From Gammaproteobacteria bacterium CG_4_10_14_0_2_um_filter_38_22 (GTDB lineage Bacteria > Pseudomonadota > Gammaproteobacteria > Coxiellales > Coxiellaceae), in NCBI GenBank assembly GCA_002793195.1, contig PFPT01000063.1, forward strand, positions 1-36,772: a stretch of DNA of 36,772 nt, read 5' to 3'. Positions within the stretch are counted from its first letter, which is position 1, and every line of letters starts with the position of its first letter. Positions 7,927-16,743 of this stretch are shown here, piece by piece. The notes below the pieces were generated by a model that saw only the letters and a program-made list of their open reading frames with translations, ran no database searches and was not told where the DNA came from. A program made the translations under genes and the position numbers.

Positions 7927-10566
7927 ATGTCTCAAACATTGCAAGCAACCCATTTGAAAAATTATATTGCTCCTGACTTTTTAATTGAAAAAATACATTT
8001 GCACTTTGATGTGCAATCCGATCATACCTTAGTGAGATCTATTTTGGATGTTCGGCGCAATCCAAAATCAACATCAAAACCAGTGTCATTGGTATTGGAT
8101 GGTGAAGCGTTAAAATTAGAAGCCATTTTTATTGATGGGCAATCATTGTCTGTTGATGACTATGCAATAACCGATACGCATTTAAAAATTCATAGTGTGC
8201 CCGCGCAATTTCGTCTTGAGACGCACGTCATTATTTATCCGCATAAAAATACGGCGTTGATGGGGCTTTATCAGTCCCGCAATAATCTATGCACACAGTG
8301 TGAAGCAGAAGGGTTTCGCCACATCACCTATTTTTTGGATCGTCCAGATGTGATGTCACATTTCACAACCACCATTTCTGCAGATAAAACCCAATTCCCC
8401 ATTTTATTGTCTAACGGTAATTTAATTGAAGAAAAAGAGTTAGGGGGAAATCGTCATTGGGTGCATTGGGAAGATCCATCCTTAAAACCTTGTTATTTAT
8501 TTGCTTTGGTTGCAGGTGATTTTGATTTAATTCAGGATCATTTTATAACCATGTCTAAACGCAAAGTGGATTTGTATTTGTATTTAGAAAAAGGTTGTCG
8601 CGATCAAGGTGATTACGCGATGTTGGCTTTGAAAAAATCGATGAAATGGGATGAAGAAAAATTTGGTCGCGAATATGATTTAGATCGTTTTATGACAGTG
8701 GCTGTGAGCGATTTTAATATGGGGGCGATGGAAAACAAAGGATTAAATATTTTTAATACAAAATATATTTTGGCAAAACCACAAACGGCAACAGATACAG
8801 ACTATATTAATATTGAACGCGTAGTGGGTCATGAATATTTTCATAATTGGTCTGGCAATCGTGTGACTTGTCGTGATTGGTTTCAATTAACCTTAAAAGA
8901 AGGGTTGACAGTTTGTCGTGATCAGCACTTTACAGAAGACATGACATCAGTGGGTGTTGCTAGAATTGATGTAGTGAATACCGTGCGCAATCATCAATTT
9001 CCAGAAGATGCTGGCCCGATGGCGCATCCCATTCGTCCAGATAGTTATATGAAAATTGATAATTTTTATACGGCAACAGTTTATGAAAAAGGCGCTGAAG
9101 TGATTCGTATGGTGCGCACGCTGTTAACCCCAGCCGTTTTTCGCAAAGCCATGGATTTGTATTTTTCGCGTTATGATGGGCAAGCGGTCACAACTGAAGA
9201 TTTTATAAAAGCAATGGAAGATGCTTCTGGAAAAGATCTCTCGCAATTTTCACGTTGGTATCATCAAGCGGGCACACCTATTTTACGAGTGAAAACACGA
9301 TATGATGCGGCAAAAAAAACGTATGAAGTTGTGATTAAGCAAAGTTGTCCATCAACACCCAATCAAGAAAGTAAACTGCCTTTTCATATGCCGTTTGCAA
9401 TGGGATTAATTGGCGCAAACTGTGAAGATTTAGATTTACAGTTAGCGGGTGAAGAATGTGTTACTCAAGGTACAAAAATTTTAGAAATTAAAAAACCTGA
9501 AGAAATATTTACATTTATAAATGTGATGGAAGATCCTGCGCCATCTTTATTGCGTCATTTTTCAGCGCCTGTTGAGATGCAATATGATTATACCAATGAA
9601 CAGTTAGCGCTGTTATTGCAGTGTGATTCAGATGCGTTTTGTCGCTGGGAAGCGGGACAGCGATTGATGGTTAATGTGGTTGAATCTGTTGCAAAAGCCA
9701 TGAGTTCAGAAAAAAAACCTTGCATTGATCCGCTCTGGATCCAATCAATAAAGACATTAATTGAAACGCCGATGGCGGATTTAAATTTATTGTCGCGTTT
9801 ATTTTTATTTCCGTCATTAAAATATTTATTAACACATATACCTAAAATTGATTTGGCTATTATTTTTGAAGCTAAATCATTAGTTGAAAACACAATCGCG
9901 GTTGCGTTAGAAGATCATTGGTTGCAATTATTTAATGATAATCAGATAACGGGTGAATACAAATATGACGTTTCTGATAGTGGTCATCGACGTGTAAAAA
10001 ATATCGCACTGTATTATTTGTTAAAAACAGGAAAAGAAAAATATCAAGCAATGGCATTTGATCAAGCTACGCATGCGAATAATATGACGGATCAATTAGG
10101 TGCATTGAGTGCGTTGAATGATCATGCAACTTTGTTACGCGAAAAAGCACTCGCTGATTTTTATGACCAGTATCAGCATGATATGTTGGTTGTGAATAAG
10201 TGGTTAGCGTTACAAGCCAGCTCATTGTTGCCAACAGTAATAGGTGATGTGAAAAAATTATTACAACATCCTGCGTTTGATATCAGCAATCCCAATAAGG
10301 TATATGCATTATTGGTTACATTTGGTCAAAATACAGTACGTTTTCATGATAAAAATGGCGAAGGATATGAATTGCTTGCAGCGCAAACACAGTTAATCGA
10401 TGCGAAAAATCCGCAGGTATCTGCACGCGTGGTGCAACCACTGACGCAATGGAAACAAATGGATTCTGCGCGCGGGGCATTGATGAAAGCGCAGCTAGAA
10501 AAATTATCTGTCTCTGGCAAATTATCTGATAATTTATTTGAAATTGTCACGAAGAGCTTGGTTTAA
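7927..10566 (+). CDS. pepN: Aminopeptidase N (M1 family zinc metallopeptidase)
   Basis: An 879-residue cytoplasmic enzyme that removes N-terminal residues from peptides. The substrate-anchoring GAMEN motif is at residues 266-270, the zinc site HEYFH at 302-306, and the third zinc ligand Glu325 in LKEGLTV. The following FRWYHQAGTP-like stretch and the helical C-terminal domain fit the gammaproteobacterial PepN type, whose usual length is about 870. AAGAGG lies upstream of the ATG. The gene converges on gph, and their stop codons overlap by a few bases. Confidence 0.97.
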   Translation: MSQTLQATHLKNYIAPDFLIEKIHLHFDVQSDHTLVRSILDVRRNPKSTSKPVSLVLDGEALKLEAIFIDGQSLSVDDYAITDTHLKIHSVPAQFRLETHVIIYPHKNTALMGLYQSRNNLCTQCEAEGFRHITYFLDRPDVMSHFTTTISADKTQFPILLSNGNLIEEKELGGNRHWVHWEDPSLKPCYLFALVAGDFDLIQDHFITMSKRKVDLYLYLEKGCRDQGDYAMLALKKSMKWDEEKFGREYDLDRFMTVAVSDFNMGAMENKGLNIFNTKYILAKPQTATDTDYINIERVVGHEYFHNWSGNRVTCRDWFQLTLKEGLTVCRDQHFTEDMTSVGVARIDVVNTVRNHQFPEDAGPMAHPIRPDSYMKIDNFYTATVYEKGAEVIRMVRTLLTPAVFRKAMDLYFSRYDGQAVTTEDFIKAMEDASGKDLSQFSRWYHQAGTPILRVKTRYDAAKKTYEVVIKQSCPSTPNQESKLPFHMPFAMGLIGANCEDLDLQLAGEECVTQGTKILEIKKPEEIFTFINVMEDPAPSLLRHFSAPVEMQYDYTNEQLALLLQCDSDAFCRWEAGQRLMVNVVESVAKAMSSEKKPCIDPLWIQSIKTLIETPMADLNLLSRLFLFPSLKYLLTHIPKIDLAIIFEAKSLVENTIAVALEDHWLQLFNDNQITGEYKYDVSDSGHRRVKNIALYYLLKTGKEKYQAMAFDQATHANNMTDQLGALSALNDHATLLREKALADFYDQYQHDMLVVNKWLALQASSLLPTVIGDVKKLLQHPAFDISNPNKVYALLVTFGQNTVRFHDKNGEGYELLAAQTQLIDAKNPQVSARVVQPLTQWKQMDSARGALMKAQLEKLSVSGKLSDNLFEIVTKSLV

Positions 10567-11225
10567 GCTTTTTTTAATTTCATCCATTGCGCAATATCGC
10601 TAGGTAAATGCGCAATGAAATCAGCTTGCCATGTTGAAAAATCCGTTTGTGATGGATGATAACCGTAGGTAACGCACACACTTTTCATGTTGGCCGCTTT
10701 TGCCGCGAGGATGTCCGTGTGTAAATCACCAACATAAATAGCATTTTCAGGTAGCACAGCAATGTGTTGGCATGCATGAAATAGCGGAGCAGGATCGGGT
10801 TTGACTTTGTTTAGTGTGTCGCCCATGACGATACAAGCGGCCCGCTTGTCTAAATTAAAATGATGAGTAACTGGTTTTGCTAACCAAGTGGGTTTGCTGG
10901 TGATGATTCCCCACGGAATGTAATTTGCATCTAATGTGTTGAGCAGTTGCTCGATGCCTGGAAAAAAAATAGTTTTTTGTGTGCAGTTGGCATGATAGAT
11001 TTTTAAGAATGTATTGCGTAGATTTTCAAAATCAGGATGTGATTCGTCCATATTGAAAGCAAATGAAATCATTTTCTTGCTTTCACCGTAGACTGTTTTT
11101 CGAAACAAATCAAAATTCAATGCGGGTTTCTGCTGTTGTGCCAGCATTAAATTAATAGCGAATGCAAAATCACGCGCTGTATCGAGTAGGGTTCCGTCGA
11201 GATCAAAAAAAACAGCTTGTTTCAT
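10563..11225 (-). CDS. gph: HAD-family phosphatase, probably phosphoglycolate phosphatase
   Basis: 220 residues with the four HAD motifs: FFDLDGTLLDT (nucleophile Asp8, acid Asp10), a Thr/Ser motif in IITSKPTWL, a Lys in KVKPDPAPL, and the acidic VGDLHTDILAA. The helical cap after motif I fits the Gph/PGP subgroup, which hydrolyses 2-phosphoglycolate formed during DNA repair. Substrate choice in this family is hard to read from sequence, so the name is tentative. Pairing with ubiG on the same strand is common in gammaproteobacteria. Here 313 bp separate them, and the gap contains a small ORF on the other strand. Confidence 0.85.
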   Translation of the reverse strand: MKQAVFFDLDGTLLDTARDFAFAINLMLAQQQKPALNFDLFRKTVYGESKKMISFAFNMDESHPDFENLRNTFLKIYHANCTQKTIFFPGIEQLLNTLDANYIPWGIITSKPTWLAKPVTHHFNLDKRAACIVMGDTLNKVKPDPAPLFHACQHIAVLPENAIYVGDLHTDILAAKAANMKSVCVTYGYHPSQTDFSTWQADFIAHLPSDIAQWMKLKKA

Positions 11226-11321
11226 AACAACCTTTTTATTAATGTCATGTATTATTGCGCATGGGTTTTTAGTATGGATGAATCAAGGAAAATAAAAAGT
11301 ACCCGATGGCTTGTATTGAGC

Positions 11322-11350
11322 TTGACACCTATTTAATCGCATTCTACAGT
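11322..11350 (+). promoter_or_regulatory. Strong candidate promoter driving a 44-codon ORF
   Basis: A consensus -35 TTGACA (11322-11327), a 17-bp spacer and TACAGT (11345-11350). Transcription would start near 11357, about 50 nt before the ATG at 11408. It lies between gph and ubiG and points against both. Confidence 0.6.
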
Positions 11351-11407
11351 GAAACGCGATCTAAAAAAATATTAATGTGTTTGTGGAAATCTATGGAGGG
11401 TTTTTGA

Positions 11408-11542
11408 ATGGATAAGTACGGTAAAATTGTCATTTTTTTAACATTAGTAACAGCAAGTTTGGTTATCGTTGGTGATATTGCTTACGCAAAATACCGCGTT
11501 TCAGGACATCGGCTATCTTCCGTACTGCAAGCAGTGAATTAA
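11408..11542 (+). CDS. Small hydrophobic protein (44 residues)
   Basis: An ATG-started ORF that begins MDKYGKIVIFLTLVTASLVI and continues VGDIAYAKYRVSG, ending ...VLQAVN. Residues about 7-24 are one hydrophobic helix flanked by Lys/Asp, so it is either a single-pass membrane micro-protein or has an uncleaved signal anchor. TGGAGGG lies 7 bases before the ATG, and a consensus-like promoter lies upstream, so expression is plausible. The stop codon overlaps the ubiG stop on the opposite strand. I do not recognise a family. The hydrophobic helix, ribosome site and promoter make chance less likely, but coding is not proven. Confidence 0.55.
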   Translation: MDKYGKIVIFLTLVTASLVIVGDIAYAKYRVSGHRLSSVLQAVN

Positions 11543-12234
11543 TTTTTTTGAAAACAGATTAAGTAATTTACCTCTACTGAGCTGGTCATCTTGAATTCTT
11601 TTTTGAGCGGGTGATAAGTGATCCCCTGCAAATGTTGCAGCGACAAATTATTTTTTTCTGCCCATTGGGTTAATTCTGATGGACGAATAAATTGTTGATA
11701 ATGATGCGTGCCTTTGGGCAGCAATTGTAAAATATATTCTGCCCCTATGATCGCGGATAAAAAAGATTTTACATTGCGATTAATCGTTGAGAAAAAAATA
11801 AATCCATTGGATTTGATTAATTTACTTGCTGCGCAAATGATAGCGAGAGGGTCGGGAACGTGCTCTAGCATTTCCATGCAAGTAATCACATCAAAATCAC
11901 CCTCGTGTTGCGTTGCAAAATCTTCTGTGCGAATTTGTTCATATTGAACGGATGTTTGTGTTTGTTCTGCATGTTGTTTTGCAACGCGAATGGCGTCTGC
12001 GCTCATGTCGATACCTGTTGCAATCGCTCCTGCGCGCGCAAGTGACTCTGTCAAAATGCCGCCGCCACAGCCAATATCCAATACATTTTTCCCTGTAATT
12101 TCAACCTGTTTTTGAATGTACGCCAAACGTAATGGGTTTAATTCATGTAATGGTCTCATTGGTCCGTGCGTATCCCACCATTCATTCGCAAGCGCGCTAA
12201 ATTTGGCGATTTCATTTTGATCAACATTGTTCAT
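11539..12234 (-). CDS. ubiG: Ubiquinone biosynthesis O-methyltransferase UbiG
   Basis: A 231-residue SAM-dependent methylase acting twice in ubiquinone synthesis (the 2-octaprenyl-6-hydroxyphenol and demethylubiquinol steps). The N-terminal signature KFSALANEWWDTHGPMRPLH, motif I VLDIGCGGGILTESLA, then MEMLEHVPDP and FFSTINRN are family hallmarks. The length is normal for UbiG. It sits 21 bp after the cation-diffusion facilitator gene and is probably read in the sohB-CDF-ubiG transcript. It supports the ubiquinol oxidase encoded further right. Confidence 0.96.
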   Translation of the reverse strand: MNNVDQNEIAKFSALANEWWDTHGPMRPLHELNPLRLAYIQKQVEITGKNVLDIGCGGGILTESLARAGAIATGIDMSADAIRVAKQHAEQTQTSVQYEQIRTEDFATQHEGDFDVITCMEMLEHVPDPLAIICAASKLIKSNGFIFFSTINRNVKSFLSAIIGAEYILQLLPKGTHHYQQFIRPSELTQWAEKNNLSLQHLQGITYHPLKKEFKMTSSVEVNYLICFQKN

Positions 12235-12255
12235 AATTAAGTGCTCACTGAGATG

Positions 12256-13155
12256 TTAGCGACACGGCTTGCAGTCAAATATGTCGGGTTCAGGTTGAAG
12301 TGTGACATGATGAATATGAAAATCATCTTCTAGCAATTGAGTGAGTTTTTTCAAAATAATTTCCCAGCCGCTAATTTCATGAATATTCACATGTGCAGAA
12401 ATAGCGATGCTGCCTGAAGATAATGTCCAAATATGTAAATCATGAATGTTTAAAACGCCAGGCACGGTAGATAATTTTTCAGAGACAAAGTCTAAGTCAA
12501 TGTGCGCAGGAACGCCTTCCATTAAAATGCGCATGGATTCACGCAATAAACGAAAACTAGATGCAACAATTAAAATACCAATTAAAATGGAGAGAATGGG
12601 GTCAATTGGATACCATTTTGTAAAGTAGACGACGGCACCAGCAACAAGCGCTGCAAATGAGCCTAATAAATCACTGAGCACATGCAGCAATGCGGCGCGA
12701 ATGTTGATAGTTTGATCGCTTTTGGCAAGCAAAGTGGCGATAAATAAGTTGACGATCATCCCGATGAAGGCAACAACCATAACGGTAATGCCGTGTACTT
12801 TAATGGGTGAGTCGATACGTTCAACGGCTTCGACAATAATGCCAATAGAAATCATTAACAGTAATAAACTGCTGATCCATGCTGCCAGGACTTCTGCGCG
12901 ACCCATGCCATAAGAATGTGTTTTTGATGCTGGTTTTTTTGCAATCCAGGCAGCAAAGGCAGCAATACCGAGTGCCAATGCATCTGAAACCATATGGCCA
13001 GCATCACCCAGCAATGCCAATGATCCTGCGTGCCAGCCCGAAAAAGCTTCAATTGCGGCGTAACATAAAATAATGATGATAGCGATAAATAAAATGCGCG
13101 TGGAAGAATGGTGACTGTGTCCGTGCGCATGTTGATGTTTATGTTGATGCGTCAT
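12256..13155 (-). CDS. Cation diffusion facilitator family metal transporter (ZitB/CzcD-like)
   Basis: A 299-residue inner-membrane exporter of Zn2+ or a related divalent metal. The N-terminus is His-rich (THQHKHQHAHGHSHH), as in zinc exporters. Six membrane segments follow. The metal site is visible as GDAGHMVSDALALG in TM2 (Asp, His and Asp) and HVLSDLLGSFAALVAG in TM5 (His-x3-Asp). The cytosolic C-terminal domain, about residues 210-299, has VPGVLNIHDLHIWTLSSG, the usual ferredoxin-like dimer domain, and ends in FDCKPC. It starts 2 bp after sohB and is clearly in one operon with it. The metal cannot be fixed from sequence, but a His-x3-Asp pair in TM2 and TM5 favours zinc or cadmium. Confidence 0.93.
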   Translation of the reverse strand: MTHQHKHQHAHGHSHHSSTRILFIAIIIILCYAAIEAFSGWHAGSLALLGDAGHMVSDALALGIAAFAAWIAKKPASKTHSYGMGRAEVLAAWISSLLLLMISIGIIVEAVERIDSPIKVHGITVMVVAFIGMIVNLFIATLLAKSDQTINIRAALLHVLSDLLGSFAALVAGAVVYFTKWYPIDPILSILIGILIVASSFRLLRESMRILMEGVPAHIDLDFVSEKLSTVPGVLNIHDLHIWTLSSGSIAISAHVNIHEISGWEIILKKLTQLLEDDFHIHHVTLQPEPDIFDCKPCR

Positions 13156-13157
13156 CG

Positions 13158-14156
13158 TTATTTCGCAAATAGTTGATGTAAGCTATTTTGCACGAATAAA
13201 TTCATGCGTTTCGAGAGTGGTTGTTTGATTTTAAATTCCAGTGCATAAATATCAAACTCGTCTTTTTTGCTGAGCAGATAATCATCGCTGGTTTGTAATT
13301 TATCGACGAGTTTTTTTTCAACACATTGCGCAGCGAACCAGTGTTCGCCGGTTGCCACTTCATCGATGTTGACTGATTCACGATTGGTTTTAACAAACGA
13401 TTTAAACAGGTCGTGTGTTTCATTAATTTCAACCTGCAGTTTTTCACGGCCTTCATGTGTGTTTTTTCCAAACACGGTTAATGTGCGTTTGTATTGCCCT
13501 GCTGTGATTTGTTCGAAATCAATATTATTTTTTTCTAAGAGACGGTGAAAGTTAGGGAGTTGTGCAATTACGCCGATAGATCCGATGATTGAAAACGGTG
13601 CCGCGATAATTTCATTTGCAACGCAAGCCATCATGTATCCGCCACTGGCAGCGACTTTGTCTATCGCAACGGTTAAATGAATATGCGCATCCCGTAAACG
13701 TTGTAATTGAGATGCCGCTAATCCGTAACCATTCACAATGCCGCCGCCGCTTTCTAAACACAGCAATACCGTGTCTTCTTTTTTTGCGGTCAACAAAATG
13801 CCTGTGATTGTTTCGCGTAAATCATCCACTGCAGATGCTTTGATGTCACCGTCAAAATGAATTAAGAAAAGTCGTTTTTTATGATCTTCTTTTTTTGCAG
13901 CTGATTTTTTTTCTTTTGCTTCTTTTTTTGATGTTGCCTTCAATGCCTTTTTCTCTGTTTTAGATTGAATGGTTTCATTGATCATTTCAGACATATCGTC
14001 ATATTTTTCATTGAGTTTTTTGATATGTAAACTGCCTTGTTCAGAGGATTTTGCTTTTAATTTGAGAGCAACGATGGTCATTAAAATAGCGATGATGGCA
14101 GCTAGAATAGTGATTGTTTTAATTAGAAATAGACCATAATTTGTGAGAAATGACAT
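13158..14156 (-). CDS. sohB: Inner-membrane serine peptidase SohB (S49 family)
   Basis: 332 residues. An N-terminal membrane helix (about 8-32) is followed by a highly charged Lys/Glu/Ala segment (about 63-95) and then the S49 domain. The catalytic serine is Ser171 in VAASGGYMMA and the lysine Lys223 in GQYKRTLT; E. coli SohB uses S178 and K230, so spacing is preserved. GSIGVIAQLPN is also typical. The family degrades or releases peptides at the periplasmic face, and its physiological substrates are poorly known. It is the first gene of a run with the CDF transporter and ubiG. Confidence 0.94.
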   Translation of the reverse strand: MSFLTNYGLFLIKTITILAAIIAILMTIVALKLKAKSSEQGSLHIKKLNEKYDDMSEMINETIQSKTEKKALKATSKKEAKEKKSAAKKEDHKKRLFLIHFDGDIKASAVDDLRETITGILLTAKKEDTVLLCLESGGGIVNGYGLAASQLQRLRDAHIHLTVAIDKVAASGGYMMACVANEIIAAPFSIIGSIGVIAQLPNFHRLLEKNNIDFEQITAGQYKRTLTVFGKNTHEGREKLQVEINETHDLFKSFVKTNRESVNIDEVATGEHWFAAQCVEKKLVDKLQTSDDYLLSKKDEFDIYALEFKIKQPLSKRMNLFVQNSLHQLFAK

Positions 14157-14215
14157 AGCAGTTTCCTGTGGAAAATATCAAAGTGCTCCATTCTACAGCG
14201 ATCAATTGAAATAGG

Positions 14216-15064
14216 CTATGCTTGTAGACGCTCTTCAGAGTACGGTTGTGTGTGTTGTGTATCGGTTCGACGATGGCCGGGTGACTGAGCGGTGTTGTTT
14301 GGAGATTCAAGGTGTAGCGATGATCCCAGTGGATTAACAGATTGCGAGGCAGGTGATTGTGATTGCGTGGATGCATTAAACAAGCTAGATGTTTGGCCTT
14401 GGAAAGAAACCAGTGAGCTGCTGGATAAACGATGAGGCACTACTTGAATTCTATTGGTTGGTGTCACTTCAGTTGTTTCTTGTGGGCAGCATTTTTTACT
14501 CGTTCTGCCGCACATGATGATTAAAGCAATTCCCAGCATGATGCTATTGCTGCCAAAAAAAGTGGCGCCAGCAAGACGCAGTGCATCAATTAGCCGAAAA
14601 CAAGTTACAAAAAAACCAGCGGTTGCTGGCATTAGTGCCGCGGCAGGTACATTCATCGCTACCGCATAAGCAGCATAACCATGGAGTTGATGCTTAATTG
14701 TTTTTCGTTCGCTCCATGCCAGCTGAAAAAATAATGAGGCGAAAACAAAAAGGGCAAAGGTAGTAAAGGTAGATATAGCAGCGATTGCCGCAAAACCATT
14801 AGGGTTTACCCAGTTATGATGGGCTGTACCACATATGGGATGTTGACTCACGTTGGTTTGATTGGTGGTTTGATTGGTGTTTTGTTGAGGTTGAAAGTGA
14901 ATACCCAGTTCCAGCATATAAGCATATCCAAGATAAGTGCCTAAAAAATTAATGCTGGTTAAAATGATTGGAAGTCCTGAGACAAACAGTATCGCAGTTG
15001 GAAGAAGTGACGTGTTGTGATTTTCTTCTGAGGGATTTTCAGGATCAGGCATAAGGTGCTCCAT
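14216..15064 (-). CDS. Hypothetical four-helix membrane protein with disordered Ser/Gln-rich tail
   Basis: 282 residues and no family that I recognise. Hydrophobic segments lie near 22-45, 90-113, 128-155 and 165-185. Between the first two is an Asn/Gln/Thr-rich loop with a short repeat (QTTNQTN). After a Cys-rich turn (MCGRTSKKCC), the last 90 residues are predicted disordered and rich in Ser, Gln, Asn and Pro, ending YSEERLQA. This build (a small membrane core and a polar tail with acidic residues near the C-terminus) is seen among secreted effectors of Legionella-like bacteria, but no secretion signal can be proven here. It is divergent from the glutamate-synthase-like gene, with 109 bp between. 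Confidence 0.7.
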   Translation of the reverse strand: MEHLMPDPENPSEENHNTSLLPTAILFVSGLPIILTSINFLGTYLGYAYMLELGIHFQPQQNTNQTTNQTNVSQHPICGTAHHNWVNPNGFAAIAAISTFTTFALFVFASLFFQLAWSERKTIKHQLHGYAAYAVAMNVPAAALMPATAGFFVTCFRLIDALRLAGATFFGSNSIMLGIALIIMCGRTSKKCCPQETTEVTPTNRIQVVPHRLSSSSLVSFQGQTSSLFNASTQSQSPASQSVNPLGSSLHLESPNNTAQSPGHRRTDTQHTQPYSEERLQA

Positions 15065-15173
15065 CTTTTTTCAGAATTGGTATTGATTATGTCATAATAA
15101 AATTCAGAGGATCAATAAACGAATTTCAGTTACAATATCTTTCGTTGCCTATCATAAAACGCTGGAGCTCAGT

Positions 15174-16658
15174 ATGGAACACTTACTATCAATAGCGGGA
15201 TTAACCGAGCAATATATTATTCAGTTGCTATTACTGATTTTAATTGTTGGTTTGGTTGTTGTTTACATTTGGGATGTAACTCAAAAAGAGAATAGTGTGT
15301 TGCGCAATTATCCGGTTATTGGGCATCTTCGTTTTCTTGCTTTGAGATTAGGTGTTTACTTGCGGCAGTATTTTTATGCGCGTGATCGCGAAGAATTGCC
15401 ATTTAATCGTCATCAGCGCGAATGGGTTTATCATGCGGCGCATGATGTGGATACAACGGTTGCTTTTGGTTCAACTCGCGATTTAACACCGGTTGGCACG
15501 GTGTTTTTTGTGGATGCGCCATTTCCTATTTTGGGACAAGATGCTTCTGAAACGCGACCACTGACATTTGGTCCGCAAACCCGAAATCCTTATACAGCAC
15601 ATTCCATCTTAAATATTTCTGCAATGAGTTATGGTGCATTATCTAAAAATGCCGTATCGGCGTTATCGCATGGCGCAAAAATGGGTGGGTGTTGGTTGAA
15701 TACGGGTGAAGGTGGTGTTTCAGATTTTCATCTTGAGGGTGGCTGCGATTTAGTGGCGCAAATTGGCACGGCAAAATATGGATTTCGTGATCACGACGGA
15801 CATTTTTCTGAAGCGCGCCTAAAAGAATTAGCAGGAATGCCGCAAATTAAAATGTTTGAAATTAAATTGAGTCAAGGTGCCAAACCCGGAAAAGGGGGTA
15901 TGTTGCCCGCTATTAAAGTGACCCCGGCCATTGCTAAAATTCGCGGTATCAAACCACGCGAAGATTCTATTAGCCCTAATCGACATCCTGAAATTGGTAA
16001 TTCAGAAGAATTAATTCATTTTATTAATCGAGTTCGTGACATTAGTCAAAAGCCCACAGGATTTAAAGTGGTTTTGGGCAGTTATGAGTGGTTGGATGAA
16101 TTGTTTTCATTAATAGTAAGGCGTGGATTAGATTGTGCGCCTGATTTTATTACATTAGATGGTGCAGAAGGCGGAACGGGTGCTTCACCAGAATCACTCA
16201 TTGATTATATGGGATTGCCAATCACAGAAAGTTTACCCGTATTGATTGATAAACTAATAGAATATGGATTGCGTGATCGCATTAAGGTAATTGCTTCTGG
16301 AAAAATGATTACGGCAGGCAGTGTTGCAAAAGCACTTTGTGTGGGTGCTGATTTTGTGAATTCTGCGCGCGGATTTTTATTTTCATTGGGATGTATTCAA
16401 GCTTTGCGTTGTCACAATAATACATGCCCAACTGGAATTACAACGCATAATCCCAGTAGAATGAGCGGATTAGATGTGAAAACAAAGGCGCTAAATGTTG
16501 CTAATTATGTGCGACGCGTGAATTATGAGGTAGGCGTCATCAGTCATTCGTGTGGTGTGCATGAACCACGCGAGTTGAAGCGGCATCACGCACGTATGGT
16601 GACGAGCACAGGGGTTTCTAAGTCGCTTGCAGAAATTTATGGCGTGAAAGAAAAATAA
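15174..16658 (+). CDS. FMN-binding glutamate-synthase-family protein (GltB domain), membrane-anchored
   Basis: 494 residues. One N-terminal membrane helix (about 14-34) is followed by a glutamate-synthase-type FMN barrel: GEGGVSDFH, GAKPGKGGMLP, DGAEGGTGASP and ASGKMITAGSVAKALCVGADF bind FMN and 2-oxoglutarate/iminoglutarate in the family. Cys residues in LGCIQALRCHNNTCPTGIT match the 3Fe-4S cluster site. The amidotransferase domain and the C-terminal beta-helix of true GltB are absent, so this is the stand-alone type (YerD-like). Its substrate and electron partner are unknown; glutamate synthesis by itself is unlikely. A near-perfect palindrome at 16669-16688 follows the stop codon. Confidence 0.9.
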   Translation: MEHLLSIAGLTEQYIIQLLLLILIVGLVVVYIWDVTQKENSVLRNYPVIGHLRFLALRLGVYLRQYFYARDREELPFNRHQREWVYHAAHDVDTTVAFGSTRDLTPVGTVFFVDAPFPILGQDASETRPLTFGPQTRNPYTAHSILNISAMSYGALSKNAVSALSHGAKMGGCWLNTGEGGVSDFHLEGGCDLVAQIGTAKYGFRDHDGHFSEARLKELAGMPQIKMFEIKLSQGAKPGKGGMLPAIKVTPAIAKIRGIKPREDSISPNRHPEIGNSEELIHFINRVRDISQKPTGFKVVLGSYEWLDELFSLIVRRGLDCAPDFITLDGAEGGTGASPESLIDYMGLPITESLPVLIDKLIEYGLRDRIKVIASGKMITAGSVAKALCVGADFVNSARGFLFSLGCIQALRCHNNTCPTGITTHNPSRMSGLDVKTKALNVANYVRRVNYEVGVISHSCGVHEPRELKRHHARMVTSTGVSKSLAEIYGVKEK

Positions 16659-16668
16659 AATGAGGGAA

Positions 16669-16688
16669 AAGTTGCGCTAGCGCAACTT
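16669..16688 (+). promoter_or_regulatory. Perfect 20-bp palindrome
   Basis: AAGTTGCGCTAGCGCAACTT reads identically on both strands. It lies 11 bases after the stop of the preceding gene and about 55 bases before a small ORF. No T-run follows, so it is not a standard terminator. It could be an operator or a hairpin that protects mRNA ends. Confidence 0.6.
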
Positions 16689-16710
16689 GTCATGATCTTG
16701 CTCTTGTTAC

Positions 16711-16729
16711 AGTAAAAGTATCTTTTACT
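16711..16729 (+). promoter_or_regulatory. Hairpin just before the ribosome site of the 30-codon ORF
   Basis: AGTAAAAG and CTTTTACT form an 8-bp stem with a 3-base loop (TAT), ending 3 bases before the AGGAGA ribosome site of the ORF at 16744. It may be a leader hairpin or an operator. Confidence 0.45.
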
Positions 16730-16743
16730 AACAGGAGAACACC

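Noticed and set aside
13202-13471. Minus-strand ORF inside sohB in another frame
   Set aside because: It lies entirely within the conserved S49 domain of sohB and is a frame shadow.
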